This document shows, in pieces, positions 23,093 through 33,981 of a stretch of DNA of 64,000 bases (position 1 is the stretch's first letter; every line of letters begins with the position of its first letter). The notes beneath the pieces were generated by a model, which made no database searches, had not been told where the DNA came from, and saw only the letters and a program-made list of their open reading frames with translations. Both the position numbers and the translations under genes were made by a program. The stretch is from positions 301,617,656 through 301,681,655 of the forward strand of contig NC_080572.1 in NCBI RefSeq assembly GCF_030247185.1, in the 5' to 3' direction. This DNA is from Malaya genurostris. Lineage: Eukaryota; Arthropoda; Insecta; Diptera; Culicidae.

Positions 23093-26000
23093 TTTATCAC
23101 CCGTCACAAATGATACAATCACTGTCCTGCAGTGGAATTGTCGAAGCATCATGCCAAAACTTGATTCATTTAAAATATTATTGCATAGTCAAAAATGTGA
23201 TGTATTTGCTTTATGCGAAACATGGCTTACTTCAAACATAGCTTTAAATTTTAATGATTTTAACATTATACGTCTCGATAGAGACTCTCCGTATGGTGGA
23301 GTGCTTTTGGGAATTAAGAAATGCTATTCCTTTTATAGATTAAACATCCCTTCAACTTCTAGTATAGAAGTTGTTGCTTGCCAAATAAACATTAAAGGCA
23401 AAGATATTTGCATAGCTTCGGTTTATATTCCTCCAAAAGCACAAGTTGGACAGCAACAGCTTAATGAAATGGTTGAAGCCCTTCCTGCACCACGATTGAT
23501 TCTGGGGGATTTAAATTCGCACGGTATTATGTGGGGTTCCGTTTACAATGATAGCAGATCATCTTTAATACAAAACATTTGTGACAATTTTAGCATGACG
23601 GTATTAAATATGGGTAGCATTACACGGATCCCAAGACCTCCTGCACGCCCAAGTGCATTAGATCTATCTCTTTGCTCAACATCAATTCGACTAGATTGCA
23701 CCTGGAAAATACTGCCTGATTTACACGGTAGCGATCATTTACCAATCATCATCTCAATTAGCAGTAGCAATTGCATTGCTACTTCCGCTAGTATTCCATA
23801 TGATTTGACAAAAAATATCGACTGGATTAAATACCAAAGTAGTATCTCTAGTATTTTGAATTCAATGGAAGAGCTTCCTCCACTTGAAGAATATGACTTC
23901 CTCATTTGTTCGATTCTGGAGGCAGCAGAACAATCCCAAACTATACGCTTTCCTGGGCCAACGACTAACAGAAGGCCTCCCAACCCCTGGTGGGACAAAG
24001 AGTGCTCAGAGGCTAAACTCGCAAAACAAAATGCTTGCAAGACGTTTCTAAAACGGGGAGGAGGAACTCCTCAGAATTTTGAAAAACTTATGGTTTTAGA
24101 AACCAAGTACAAGAGCATACTTCGAGCCAAAAAATGTAGCTATTGGAGACATTTTGTCGAAGGTTTGTCAAGAGATACCTCAATGAGAACTCTTTGGAAC
24201 ACGGCCAGACGAATGAGGAATCGTACCGTGGGCAATGAGAGTGATGAATACTCGAACCGATGGATATTTGACTTTGCTAGGAAAGTTTGCCCAGATTCTG
24301 TTCCTACGCAGAGCATTATACGGGAATCTCCTCCAAATAATGGTTTTATTAATAACCCATTTTCAATGATGGAATTTTCTATAGCACTCTTGTCTTGTAA
24401 CAATAACGCTCCAGGGTTGGACAGAATTAAATTCAACTTGGTGAAGAATCTGCCCAACCTCGCAAAAAGACGTTTGTTGGAATTGTTCAACAAGTTTCTT
24501 GAGCAAAATATTGTTCCACCTGACTGGAGACAAGTGAAAGTTATCGCCATTCAAAAACCGGGGAAACCAGCTTCCAATCACAACTCATATAGACCCATTG
24601 CGATGTTGTCCTGCATCAGAAAATTGTTCGAAAAAATTATTCTACGACGTCTCGACACTTGGGTCGAGACGAACGGTTTGTTGTCAGATACTCAGTTTGG
24701 CTTCCGTAGAAATAAAGGGACGAATGATTGCCTTGCATTACTTTCGTCTGACATCCAAATTGCCTTCGCTCAAAAGCAACAAATGGCATCTGTATTTTTA
24801 GACATTAAAGGAGCATTTGATTCAGTTTCCATTGATGTTCTTTCAGACAAGCTTCACCAAAATGGACTCCCAGCGGTTATAAATAATTATTTGCACAACC
24901 TTTTGTCAGAGAAACACATGCATTTTTCACATGGCGATTTGGCAACACTCAGAAATAGTTACATGGGTCTCCCGCAAGGCTCATGCCTCAGTCCGCTCCT
25001 CTATAATTTTTACGTAAATGACATTGACAGCTGTCTAGTAACCCCATGTACACTAAGACAATTGGCAGATGATGGCGTGGTTTCAGTTACTGGACCCAAA
25101 GCTATTGATCTGCATAAACCATTGCAAGACACCTTAGATAACTTGTCCGATTGGGCTGTTCATCTTGGTATCGAATTCTCTGCGGAGAAAACAGAGTTAG
25201 TCGTCTTTTCAAGAAAGCATGATCCCGCGCAGCTTCAGCTCCATATGATGGGAAGAATGATCCAACAGGTTTTAACTTTTAAATACCTCGGGGTGTGGTT
25301 CGATTCCAAATGCACGTGGGGAGGACACATTAGGTTTCTGATAACAAAATGCCAACAAAGAGTAAATTTTCTTCGAACAATAACAGGATCTTGGTGGGGT
25401 GCTCATCCGGAAGATCTAATAAAATTGTATCAGACAACGATACTTTCAGTGATGGAATATGGATGCGTTTGCTTTCGTTCCGCTGCAAACTCTCATATTA
25501 TCAAACTGGAGCGAATTCAGTATCGTTGTTTGCGAATTGCTTTAGGGTGCATGCATTCGACACATACAATGAGTCTTGAAGTTCTGGCGGGAGTTCTTCC
25601 ATTAAAAGATCGATTTTGGGAGCTTTCATCACGCCTGCTAATAAGATGTGAGGTGCTGAATCCCATGGTAATTAATAATTTCGAACGACTAGTCGAGCTT
25701 CGATCTCAAACAAAATTCATGACAGTATATTTTAACCATATGTCACAGGAAATCAACCCTTCAAGATATATTCCTATCTGTGTCAGCCTCCTAAATGTCC
25801 CTGACTCAACTTTATTTTTCGATACATCCATGCAGCGCGAAGTGTGTGGAATCCCGGATCATCTACGTTCGACGGAAATCCCAAAAATATTTTCAAGTAA
25901 GTTCAGGCATATTGACTCTGAGAAAATGTTTTACACGGACGGATCGCGAATTGAAGAAGCGGCAGGGTTTGGTATGTTCAACAATAATGTTTCGGCCTCA

Positions 26001-26777
26001 TTTAGGCTTCAAGAACCTGCATCTGTTTATATAGCAGAGCTAGCAGCAGTTCAATATAGTTTAAGTGTAATCGTCACATTAATTCCAAACCATTATTTCC
26101 TCTTCACAGATAGTCTGAGTGCAATTGAAGCCATTCGCTCAAACATGACTGGCAAGACTGAACCGTTTTTCCTGGGCAAAATAAAACAGTGCCTGAACGA
26201 CATATTGAACAATAATTATCTAATCACTATAGTCTGGGTCCCGGCTCATTGCTCCATTCCTGGCAATGAAAGAGCCGATATTTTAGCCAAACGTGGTGCT
26301 ATTGAGGGTGAAATTTATGAGAGACCAATTGCTTTCAACGAATTCTATAGCTCGTCTCGCCAAAGAACACTTGCCAGCTGGCAAGCTTCTTGGGATAAAG
26401 ATGATCTGGGTCGGTGGATGCACTCAATTATTCCGAAAATATCGACAAAGGCATGGTTCAGGGGCCTGGATGTGAGTAGAGATTTCATTCGTGTGATGTC
26501 TAGACTCATGTCCAATCACTACACGTTAGATGCACATCTCCTTCGAATTGGGCTCTCCGAGACTAATCATTGTGCTTGTGGCGAAGGTTATCGAGATATT
26601 GATCATGTCGTTTGGACATGCGTGGAGTATCGTGATGTCAGATCTCAACTAATAAATTCTTTGCGTACACAAGGTAGACTATCCAATATCCCAGTTCGAG
26701 ACATTCTTGCTTGTCGTGACCTTTCATACATGAAACTTATTTATCATTTCATAAAGAAAACTGGAGTTTCAATTTAA
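23085..26777 (+). CDS. LINE ORF2: endonuclease, reverse transcriptase, RNase H
   Basis: 1230 codons from ATG 23085, overlapping the ORF1 stop by 8 bp. The APE-type endonuclease shows N18 (LQWNCRS), E45 (CETW), D142/N144 (LGDLNSHG) and D217/H218 (SDH). The reverse transcriptase has D573 (FLDIKGAFDSV), GLPQGSCLSPLLYNFYVND, and D662-D663 in LADD, where many LINEs have FADD. RNase H has D952 (FYTDGS), ELAAVQYSL, FTDSLSAIEA and NERAD. A Cys/His cluster (CACGEGYRDIDHVVWTC) lies near the C-terminus. The protein nicks target DNA and copies element RNA in place. All catalytic residues I can place are intact. This domain set defines the I clade. Confidence 0.93.
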   Translation: MDNLSPVTNDTITVLQWNCRSIMPKLDSFKILLHSQKCDVFALCETWLTSNIALNFNDFNIIRLDRDSPYGGVLLGIKKCYSFYRLNIPSTSSIEVVACQINIKGKDICIASVYIPPKAQVGQQQLNEMVEALPAPRLILGDLNSHGIMWGSVYNDSRSSLIQNICDNFSMTVLNMGSITRIPRPPARPSALDLSLCSTSIRLDCTWKILPDLHGSDHLPIIISISSSNCIATSASIPYDLTKNIDWIKYQSSISSILNSMEELPPLEEYDFLICSILEAAEQSQTIRFPGPTTNRRPPNPWWDKECSEAKLAKQNACKTFLKRGGGTPQNFEKLMVLETKYKSILRAKKCSYWRHFVEGLSRDTSMRTLWNTARRMRNRTVGNESDEYSNRWIFDFARKVCPDSVPTQSIIRESPPNNGFINNPFSMMEFSIALLSCNNNAPGLDRIKFNLVKNLPNLAKRRLLELFNKFLEQNIVPPDWRQVKVIAIQKPGKPASNHNSYRPIAMLSCIRKLFEKIILRRLDTWVETNGLLSDTQFGFRRNKGTNDCLALLSSDIQIAFAQKQQMASVFLDIKGAFDSVSIDVLSDKLHQNGLPAVINNYLHNLLSEKHMHFSHGDLATLRNSYMGLPQGSCLSPLLYNFYVNDIDSCLVTPCTLRQLADDGVVSVTGPKAIDLHKPLQDTLDNLSDWAVHLGIEFSAEKTELVVFSRKHDPAQLQLHMMGRMIQQVLTFKYLGVWFDSKCTWGGHIRFLITKCQQRVNFLRTITGSWWGAHPEDLIKLYQTTILSVMEYGCVCFRSAANSHIIKLERIQYRCLRIALGCMHSTHTMSLEVLAGVLPLKDRFWELSSRLLIRCEVLNPMVINNFERLVELRSQTKFMTVYFNHMSQEINPSRYIPICVSLLNVPDSTLFFDTSMQREVCGIPDHLRSTEIPKIFSSKFRHIDSEKMFYTDGSRIEEAAGFGMFNNNVSASFRLQEPASVYIAELAAVQYSLSVIVTLIPNHYFLFTDSLSAIEAIRSNMTGKTEPFFLGKIKQCLNDILNNNYLITIVWVPAHCSIPGNERADILAKRGAIEGEIYERPIAFNEFYSSSRQRTLASWQASWDKDDLGRWMHSIIPKISTKAWFRGLDVSRDFIRVMSRLMSNHYTLDAHLLRIGLSETNHCACGEGYRDIDHVVWTCVEYRDVRSQLINSLRTQGRLSNIPVRDILACRDLSYMKLIYHFIKKTGVSI

Positions 26778-27181
26778 TAAAGGCCCCTTTCAAGACTTAG
26801 TTCTGATCCCAGCTGCGTCCATGAGTTCAACCAATAGCTAAATTAGAATAAAAATAATGTAATGATACAAACAAACTCGAAACAGTTTATGAAATTATTA
26901 ACAAAATGTCTGAAAATAACAGCTTATTTTATAATTTATAGAAGTTAATCGTTTGGTGTAAATAATATTTCCGAGTAGATTTCATAATTAATGACGAGTT
27001 ACCTAAGATGATATTTAAGTAATAAGAGAATATGTTTTAATAAATGCAAAACGTTGTGACTATGTTAGAATTAAATTAGGATAAGAATATTATGTAAAAG
27101 TGATGCTACGGCGAAGAAAAACTTATGTAAACTGCCTTAAGAAATAAACGTATTTATGAAAAAAAAAAATTAATCAAATCG

Positions 27182-27502
27182 ACGTTAAATGTTGATTCTA
27201 ATAAAATTTTCGAAGCGGCGCAATTCAGCGAAAATTTTAACTCCTCGAGTTTCATGACTGAATATTTAAAAAATGGTTACTTCTAGGAGTAAAGGCACTA
27301 GGAGAAAACTAATTCCTTTTACACTATAAAATCATATTCTGGTGTTTAATTGTCTTTTTTGTCGTGAATACGTCTTACTTTTCTATGAGGCACTTTTTCA
27401 AAACTCACTATATATATATTCTTGTACGTATATGTTTGTGATGGTTTTTATGCTCAGATCACAGCATGCTGTGCTTTTGGCTGTTAGCTTTCGTTTGTTT
27501 AC
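27182..27502. other. unassigned sequence between LINE and D37E element
   Basis: AT-rich. The piece at about 27365-27410 (GTCGTGAATACGTCTTACTT) is related, inverted, to 1390-1460. No gene. Confidence 0.35.
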
Positions 27503-27535
27503 TTGTTTGTGCGGTTGAAATTCTGCGTTTTCAAA

Positions 27536-28490
27536 ATGTCACGTATTGAAAAGGAAGTGAAAATTAAGGTTCTGTACACACGGCTAAACGAGAAGGGTAT
27601 TACTATGCGGAAATTGGTGACGCGGTGTGGAATTTATCATGCCAGTGGTAAAACCATCATTAATAAGTTTGGGGAACGCTATTCTTTGAAAGAGCTACCA
27701 GGAAGAGGCGGAAAACCCGGTTCTTCCAACCCGAAACTAATGAGTAATCGAAACTAATGACTAATCATGAAGAACAAATCACTGTCAATACGTGATTTGG
27801 CCAAAAAAGCAGGAACGAGTGTCGGAATGATCCAGCCTATCAAGAGTCGAAATCATCTGAAGAAGTAGAAAATCTTGAAACAAAGTGTAGAACAGAAGAA
27901 GCGAGCAGCAACAAGGGCCCGGAAATTGTATTCGCGTCTTTTGCAGTATCCGAATGCATGCGTTTGGGTGGACGATGAGATTTATGTAAAGGAGAACTCA
28001 AAAACCCTTCCAAGTCCACAATACTTTACTGTCGTCGTTGGGGAGGATGTGAGCGATGCGGACAGGTCGATTCAAGTGAAGAAATCCGGTCGAAAGGTAC
28101 TGGTATGGCAAGCAATATGTTCCTGTGGTTTGAAGTCAACCATTTTTTACACTACCGGAACTATGAATGCAGAAATCTATCGATCAGAGTGTTTTCAGAA
28201 GGGATTGCTTCCTTTATATAAGAAGCATAGTACACCTCCACTGTTTTGGTCGGCTCACTAAACCGAAACCTCTTTCAATTGACTTGCGGAAAAGAGTATG
28301 AATTTCGTTGAGAAAAATATCAATTCACCAAATTGCCCTCAGCTTCGACCCATCAAACGTTATCGGTCATTCGCGAAGAGGGTCTTCAAGAAGGCAGCTG
28401 GAAACATGCAGAGTTAAAAAAACTTTGGGTCAAGCGTCCAAAAAATGCGACGCCACATTTGTCCGGAACTTGGGAAATTCGTGAAGGAAT
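27536..28490 (+). pseudogene. Tc1/mariner D37E-type transposase, broken
   Basis: An ATG at 27536 begins an N-terminal HTH part (MSRIEKEVKIKVLYTRLNEK, then GKTIINKF) that hits a stop at 27757. A second frame from 27875 holds CVWVDDEIYVK with the first catalytic Asp, and KVLVWQAICSCGLKS. The second catalytic block (FW..D.ASCHY in relatives) is mutated to LFWSAH before a stop. A third frame around 28310-28370 restores NCPQLRPIKRYRS, where relatives have PIE.YWA, so the Glu is lost. This matches the mosquito D37E branch of the Tc1/mariner superfamily. Inactive. Terminal repeats were not resolved. Confidence 0.8.
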
Positions 28491-28762
28491 AACTTAAATT
28501 TCATCCGGTTTCCATTATGCTCAAGTTTAACCTCGTACATTAAAGCATACATTTTTAGTTTGAATAAAATATCCTTTTTCATCATAATTTGAAAGAAAAA
28601 TTTGTGGATAGCTTATTTTCGATACACTCCTTATTGATATAATTTTTTTTTAATGCAAAAAGAAGGTAGACACTATCTACTTTTATGTTTCATTTTCAGA
28701 ACGTCCACAGTTTTGACGCAACGCTGAAACTGAAATAAATGTGCTCTTTGCAAAAGCGATCA

Positions 28763-28920
28763 GGGTCATTTCGCCGAATGTCATTTCGCCAAAAGCCGTT
28801 TCGCCGAAATCCGTTTCTTCTAAAGCCATTTCGCCGAAAACCGTTTCGCCGAAAGCCATTTCGCCAGAAGGGTTATTTCGCCAAAAGGGAAATTTCGCCG
28901 AATGTCATTTCGCCAAAATC
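28763..28920. repeat. minisatellite of 'TTTCGCCGAAA' units
   Basis: About ten units of (A/G)TCATTTCGCCGAAA or CCGTTTCGCCGAAAG type with a period near 15-16 bp. Each unit contains a short palindrome around GCCGAA/TTCGCC. Same general design as the GTCGAA array at 1826-2116, but a different sequence. Confidence 0.8.
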
Positions 28921-29914
28921 TTCAATAGTCTTCTTATCCTGATTGGAATTGTTTATAAATAAAGACAAACGAAAAATGATGATGTTTACTAGCGTTTTGT
29001 TGAACTACAATCGCTATCGCTCGTTCGGACCTAACTAAAGTAAAGAAGTAGCTTTGAATAGACCGGGTAAACGAGGCGGTTAGAAGTTTGTATACAAGAG
29101 GCCGCCGCTTCCGTTCGACGAAATGACTTTCCAAGTTGGCCACTTGACTGGAATATAATCTGGAAATGGTTTTCAGTAGGCTTCTGTGGAGTTTACAGTT
29201 CGTTGCGAGATTTATGATGTAATACTCAAGATTGCTTGAAATATTTAATAAAATTAAAAATGTTACTTGAAATAACCTTACAGGAAAAAGTAGTGTAAGA
29301 TCGTCTTCGAGGTGTTGGTTAAAAAATTGGTTGAAACGAATATTTTTGAATACGCCTCGGGTGTCATAAACGCTCACTAAGGCTCTGAGTGAATGCAAAA
29401 ACTAAGGTCTGGATTCGAATTGGTCTCTCCTTTGGTACCCTTTTCTAGAATTGCTCCACAGTATATTCTATTGAAATCAAAACAACCGTTTATAACGAAA
29501 AGACATTTTCAGGAACCAGACGGTAGGAACCATCCAACTGTTCCTTACCGATTGTATGAAAATCGATTCACTTCCGCAACGATGTTTCGATGTTTCCATC
29601 TTACCGTGCCAATTTGATTGATGTCTTCTCAGTACTCCTTGCCAGTCTGATGAATCTATTTTCATCGGAATTTTCCCCGCGAAACCCTACCGATGACGAT
29701 TTGTCGGGACGGTCGGGTTTTCTCAGTTCCGTTTGATTGTTTTCCGCTTTATCACGACACTTGAAATTTCACTTTGATCTTCAGTTTGGTTTATTTATCG
29801 CTCGATTCACGGAAGAATCCATTAATTCAACAGTCTTTTGATATAACTGTAGAAAAAGGTACAGCCGAAATCGGGGAAAAATAAACATGATCGAGATAAA
29901 ACAAAAGCGAATAA
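28921..29914. other. unassigned intronic sequence
   Basis: No element ends or coding features recognised. Open frames on the minus strand (for example 28934-29398) have no family features. Confidence 0.3.
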
Positions 29915-29916
29915 TA

Positions 29917-30841
29917 CAGGGTGATTTTTTAAGAGCTTGAGAACTTTTTTAAACAATAAAACGCATAAAATTTGCAAAATCTCATCGGTTCTTTATTTTA
30001 AACGTTAGATTGGTACATGACATTTACTTTTTGAAGATAATTTCATTTAAATGTAGACCGCGGCTGCGTCTTAGGTGGTCCATTCGGAAAGTCCGCTTTT
30101 TTATCGACAAATTTTGTTCAGCGATGAGGCTCATTTCTGGTTGAATGGCTACGTAAATAAGCAAAATTGCCGCATTTGGAGTGAAGAGCAACCAGAAGCC
30201 GTTCAAGAACTGCCCATGCATCCCGAAAAATGCACTGTTTGGTGTGGTTTGTACGCTGGTGGAATCATTGGACCGTATTTTTTCAAAGATGCTGTTGGAC
30301 GCAACGTTACAGTGAATGGCGATCGCTATCGTTCGATGCTAACAAACTTTTTGTTGCCAAAAATGGAAGAACTGAACTTGGTTGACATGTGGTTTCAACA
30401 AGATGGCGCTACATGCCACACAGCTCGCGATTCTATGGCCATTTTGAGGGAAAACTTCGGAGAACAATTCATCTCAAGAAATGGACCGGTAAGTTGGCCA
30501 CCAAGATCATGCGATTTGACGCCTTTAGACTATTTTTTGTGGGGCTACGTCAAGTCTAAAGTCTACAGAAATAAGCCAGTAACTATTCCAGCTTTGGAAG
30601 ACAACATTTCCGAAGAAATTCGGGCTATTCCGGCCGAAATGCTCGAAAAAGTTGCCCAAAATTGGACTTTCCGAATGGACCACCTAAGACGCAGCCGCGG
30701 TCAACATTTAAATGAAATTATCTTCAAAAAGTAAATGTCATGTACCAATCTAACGTTTAAAATAAAGAACCGATGAGATTTTGCAAATTTTATGCGTTTT
30801 ATTGTTTAAAAAAGTTCTCAAGCTCTTAAAAAATCACCCTA
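29917..30841 (+). mobile_element. DD41D-type mariner rebuilt as a foldback element
   Basis: The 178-bp arms at 29917-30094 and 30664-30841 are inverted copies with one internal mismatch and one terminal mismatch. TA duplications flank the element (29915-29916 and 30842-30843). The left arm is a copy of the element's own 3' end, including the last codons of the transposase (LRRSRG.HLNEIIFKK on the minus strand). The 5' half of the transposase gene has been replaced by it. Total length is 925 bp. Confidence 0.9.
30094..30734 (+). pseudogene. mariner-like transposase (D,D41D), N-terminus missing
   Basis: The unique part begins at the arm junction near 30095 and stays open to TAA 30732-30734. 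It has the first Asp in FSDEAHFWLNGYVNKQN, the second in WFQQDGATCHTARDS, and the third in RSCDLTPLDYFLWG. I count 41 residues between the second and third Asp, the spacing of the DD41D (rosa-like) branch. The N-terminal DNA-binding domain is absent because that part of the gene is replaced by an inverted copy of the 3' end. Catalytic residues are intact, but the protein cannot bind its ends in the usual way. Confidence 0.85.
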
Positions 30842-30843
30842 TA

Positions 30844-32758
30844 TAACCATTTTCTACCAATTCCGTTTGGTCGAATGTAGCTTTTTGTATACAAAATTAC
30901 GTGCTGCCAGACAACAATAACATAAAGTTTTCGAAAAAAAACACTGTCAGCGCAACTAGTCGAATTTACGGATTTATGTAACGTGTTTAAAAATAGATAA
31001 ATAACGAATCAGAATACTGCTTTGATAGGTTGCCGTCGTCGTTTGTTGCAGCCTGGATGAATGGATTGAGATTTGTTACTCAGGTAGGCGTCAACCGGTT
31101 CACTTTCATCTGTTCACCAGAATCAACCAGCAAAAAAGCGATGAATCACATTCTCTCTGTTTATTATTAGACTGTTGGTCGATTTACTTACCCTTCTGCT
31201 GTGGTTGAAGCGTACGTCAGTTGTTGAGTTCAAGATGGTAAGTCATGACATACTACCGTGCGAACGATATGTCGTGTGATTTTGCACGCGATTGCTAGGA
31301 TCATCGTTGACAATGATGACAACCCAAAGTTTCAATCGAAGAAGGCCGCTTCTGCAGTCGGTCGTCCTCAGCTCTTCGACAGTGATTTAATTGCACCTAT
31401 TACGAAAATCGGTATTAAGCATGGCTGTTTTGCAATTTTCCCATTCATTTGCCTGGGTAAACTCGTCACTATCGGCTATGAATACCGTAATCTTGTTTCG
31501 CCCATTCACCCTGATAGATGCTTGTCATAGCGACAGTCGAAAATCAAGGCCTTTAAAGCAAGAACCCTTTAGCAGGAGAAGAACAAAAAAAACAAACTGC
31601 TTTCGAACTAAACCCTTTTGTCCGTCGTTGAAAAAAGATTGGGTACGGATCGGACAAATTCAAATCATCGAATAAACACATTTTCAGTGCGGGTTGGGGC
31701 GTAATCCAAACGTCTCCAGGACCATAGAATAGAATCACATCGTGAGGTTTTTGAAGAAGGGTCAGTTCCCTAAAATGTTATCACAATTCATGATATATGA
31801 TTGTCCAAAATAGCTTGCATTGGGGTAGGGTTTTCAAGGGTTGAGTGAAGATGATAAGGAAAAAAGGGTTATAACGTAGTTGACAATAGACAGTACTTAT
31901 AAGGAAATTACTCACGAAGGAGTAATATTCGGTTCAGCTTTAAGATATATTTCAAAAAGGATGAAATTTTCGGAAAGCACGCTTGAGTTGGTCAACACGG
32001 AACCTCACTTTGTGTTTCCGGGTGGGTTACGAAATTACTGATTGGAAAAGGGTTTAGAAGGGTCTGGGGAGCTTTGAACGGACGGCTGGTCCGGGATGAA
32101 ATAATTTAATGCTTCTATGATTTTCTCTGCTAGTGCCATAAGTTTACCAATTTATTAGAACAAATTTCTTGAAATAACACCATAAGACTTACCGTGCTAT
32201 CCGCAGTAACCGCAGCCATCACTGATTCTTATCAGTTCGAAGCCCATTCCATCGCATCATGAGTAGAAAAATTTATTTCATTGGTTGGATTGTAGTAGCC
32301 ATGGAGGCGAATTCAAATTTTTTCGCAATGTGATCAAACACAATACGATTGCCCCGTATCTTTTAAGATTTCCTGTGAAACAGAATCTTTTAGAGCCCCG
32401 TTTTTTTAAATACAATTATTTTGAATTTAATTTATGGAAATTAAATTGTTGTTCCTAACAGTTCCATTCATTTTAACACGTTATTTTTTTCCAAAATTTG
32501 GTTATATAGTTTTTATTCAAAACTCAATAACATATGGTCCCATCGTTCAGGCAAGCTATAAAAAAATTTTTGGAGCCCATTCTAATTAGAAAATGAGAAA
32601 ACGTTTTTAGAGTTGGGCACTGTATCAATCAAAACAAGCAGTAGTCGGGCGACGCTAATTCCGAAAAATTTGGCGGGTGAAGTAGCATTTTTCATTTACT
32701 ATTAATCATCTCATTTTTCACCAAAGCCGAATCGTGGGTTGTCGTGATGAAAACCTTA
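30844..32758. other. unassigned intronic sequence
   Basis: No recognised element or exon. Open frames at 31258-31530 and 31391-31675 overlap and lack any family feature. Confidence 0.3.
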
Positions 32759-32806
32759 CAACAGGTTCACCTAATGGTGTAATGATGCCTTTCTCAAATT
32801 ACTAAT

Positions 32807-33345
32807 AAACCCAAACCTCCGTTTACGTAAACTTTTTTTACGTTACCTCTTTTTACGCAACTCTTTTTACGAACAAAATCCTGAATAACGTAAACTTTTT
32901 TAGCGAAACTACTTCGTAAAAAGAGGTTTTTGCATACAATGGAAATCATTTCCGGCTTATCTATATTCCATGTAAATTACTACAATATGGATATCTTCAA
33001 GGAATATCAATAAACCGGAAGTCGCCATCTTGGAATTCAGAACCACCTCAAACAGCGTTTTCCAACATCTACTCTTCAAATCCGTTCCGAAAATACTCAT
33101 ATCGTAAGTGTTTTAAAGGAATATCAATAAACCGGAAGTCGCCATCTTGGAATTCGGATCCATGGTTCGTATGGTTAGCAACAAACATGACCTACAAATT
33201 GAACCAGTTTCGAACCTAGCTCAAAACTTTTCCCTCTTTCACTTCGTCGGTTTCAGGAATTTTATTTGGGATTATAAGACCTTTTTCTTAAACCTAAATT
33301 CGTGCAAATCGGCCAAACCATTCCTGAGAAAGTAGTCTGAGCTTT
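32807..33345. mobile_element. TIR element, 'CAAACCTCCGTTTACGTAAA' family, copy 1
   Basis: The left end ACCCAAACCTCCGTTTACGTA is followed by repeated TTTTTTACG(T/C) units to about 32930. The interior has two direct units, AAGGAATATCAATAAACCGG then AAGTCGCCATCTTGGAATTC, at about 32997-33037 and 33117-33157. The same left end and interior appear at 54720-55565, where both ends are visible. The right border here is not clear. No coding capacity. Confidence 0.55.
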
Positions 33346-33361
33346 ATTTTGGAATATTTAA

Positions 33362-33937
33362 GGGCTGAGGCCAGTAGGTCGCGTATAACCACGTGTCCCG
33401 TGTCTGCGTATTACATTTCTCTCCATGCTCTCTCGCATCTGTACAAAATGACTCTCGATTGGCCGGGTGGTCAAGAAAGTTTCGATATTTTCGGTTACAA
33501 GTTTGCATAAAAGGTGTCTGCATCCAATAAAGCAACCGCTCGTTTGGCAGCCTTGCTGAGCCGATTTTATTTCTCTCATGTTTCATTACGTTACCAGGAA
33601 ATTGGAGCAGAAAAAATGGCGCCGCCGTAGAAATCGACTTACCTTCAAAAAAAAAATAACATTCACTTCATTTTTATCACGACAATATAAATGTTTTTAT
33701 GAATAAATCGCTTCTAAATTAAATTATCTAGACATATGAATTGGATAGATTTTTTATCCATGGCGAGATATTTGATGAATAAGTTAAAAGACGGCGTTTT
33801 CAGCTATGCAATTCTTCCTTCAGAAAAAAGACTTTCCCGACCGCTAAAGTCAATGAATAATTCTGAAATTTCCATAGAATAATCTAAACTAATTTTCTAA
33901 GATGTTGTCAGTTGGGTTTTACTCATATTCGTCACAA
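33362..33937. repeat. 575-bp direct repeat, copy 1
   Basis: From GAGGCCAGTAGGTCGCGTAT to GTCAGTTGGGTTTTACTCAT this matches 36279-36855 in the same orientation with scattered differences and small gaps. No coding frame is conserved between the two. It could be an unrecognised element or a local duplication. Confidence 0.75.
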
Positions 33938-33981
33938 ACTTTTGTTTATTTGATTAGAGTAAGTCAAAAGGTAAAAACCTA

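Larger units (their letters stand above)
21128..27169 (+). mobile_element. full-length I-clade non-LTR retrotransposon
   Basis: The element runs from a TCATTCAGT start to an A-run at 27159-27169, with AATAAA at 27143-27148. The 12-bp target duplication TTAATCAAATCG is present at 21116-21127 and 27170-27181. The order 5' UTR (about 675 bp), gag-like ORF1, then ORF2 with endonuclease, reverse transcriptase and RNase H matches the I clade. Both ORFs are open and the duplication is perfect, so this is a recent insertion and possibly a competent copy. It lies in the same orientation as the host gene, inside its 31.7-kb intron. Confidence 0.92.
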
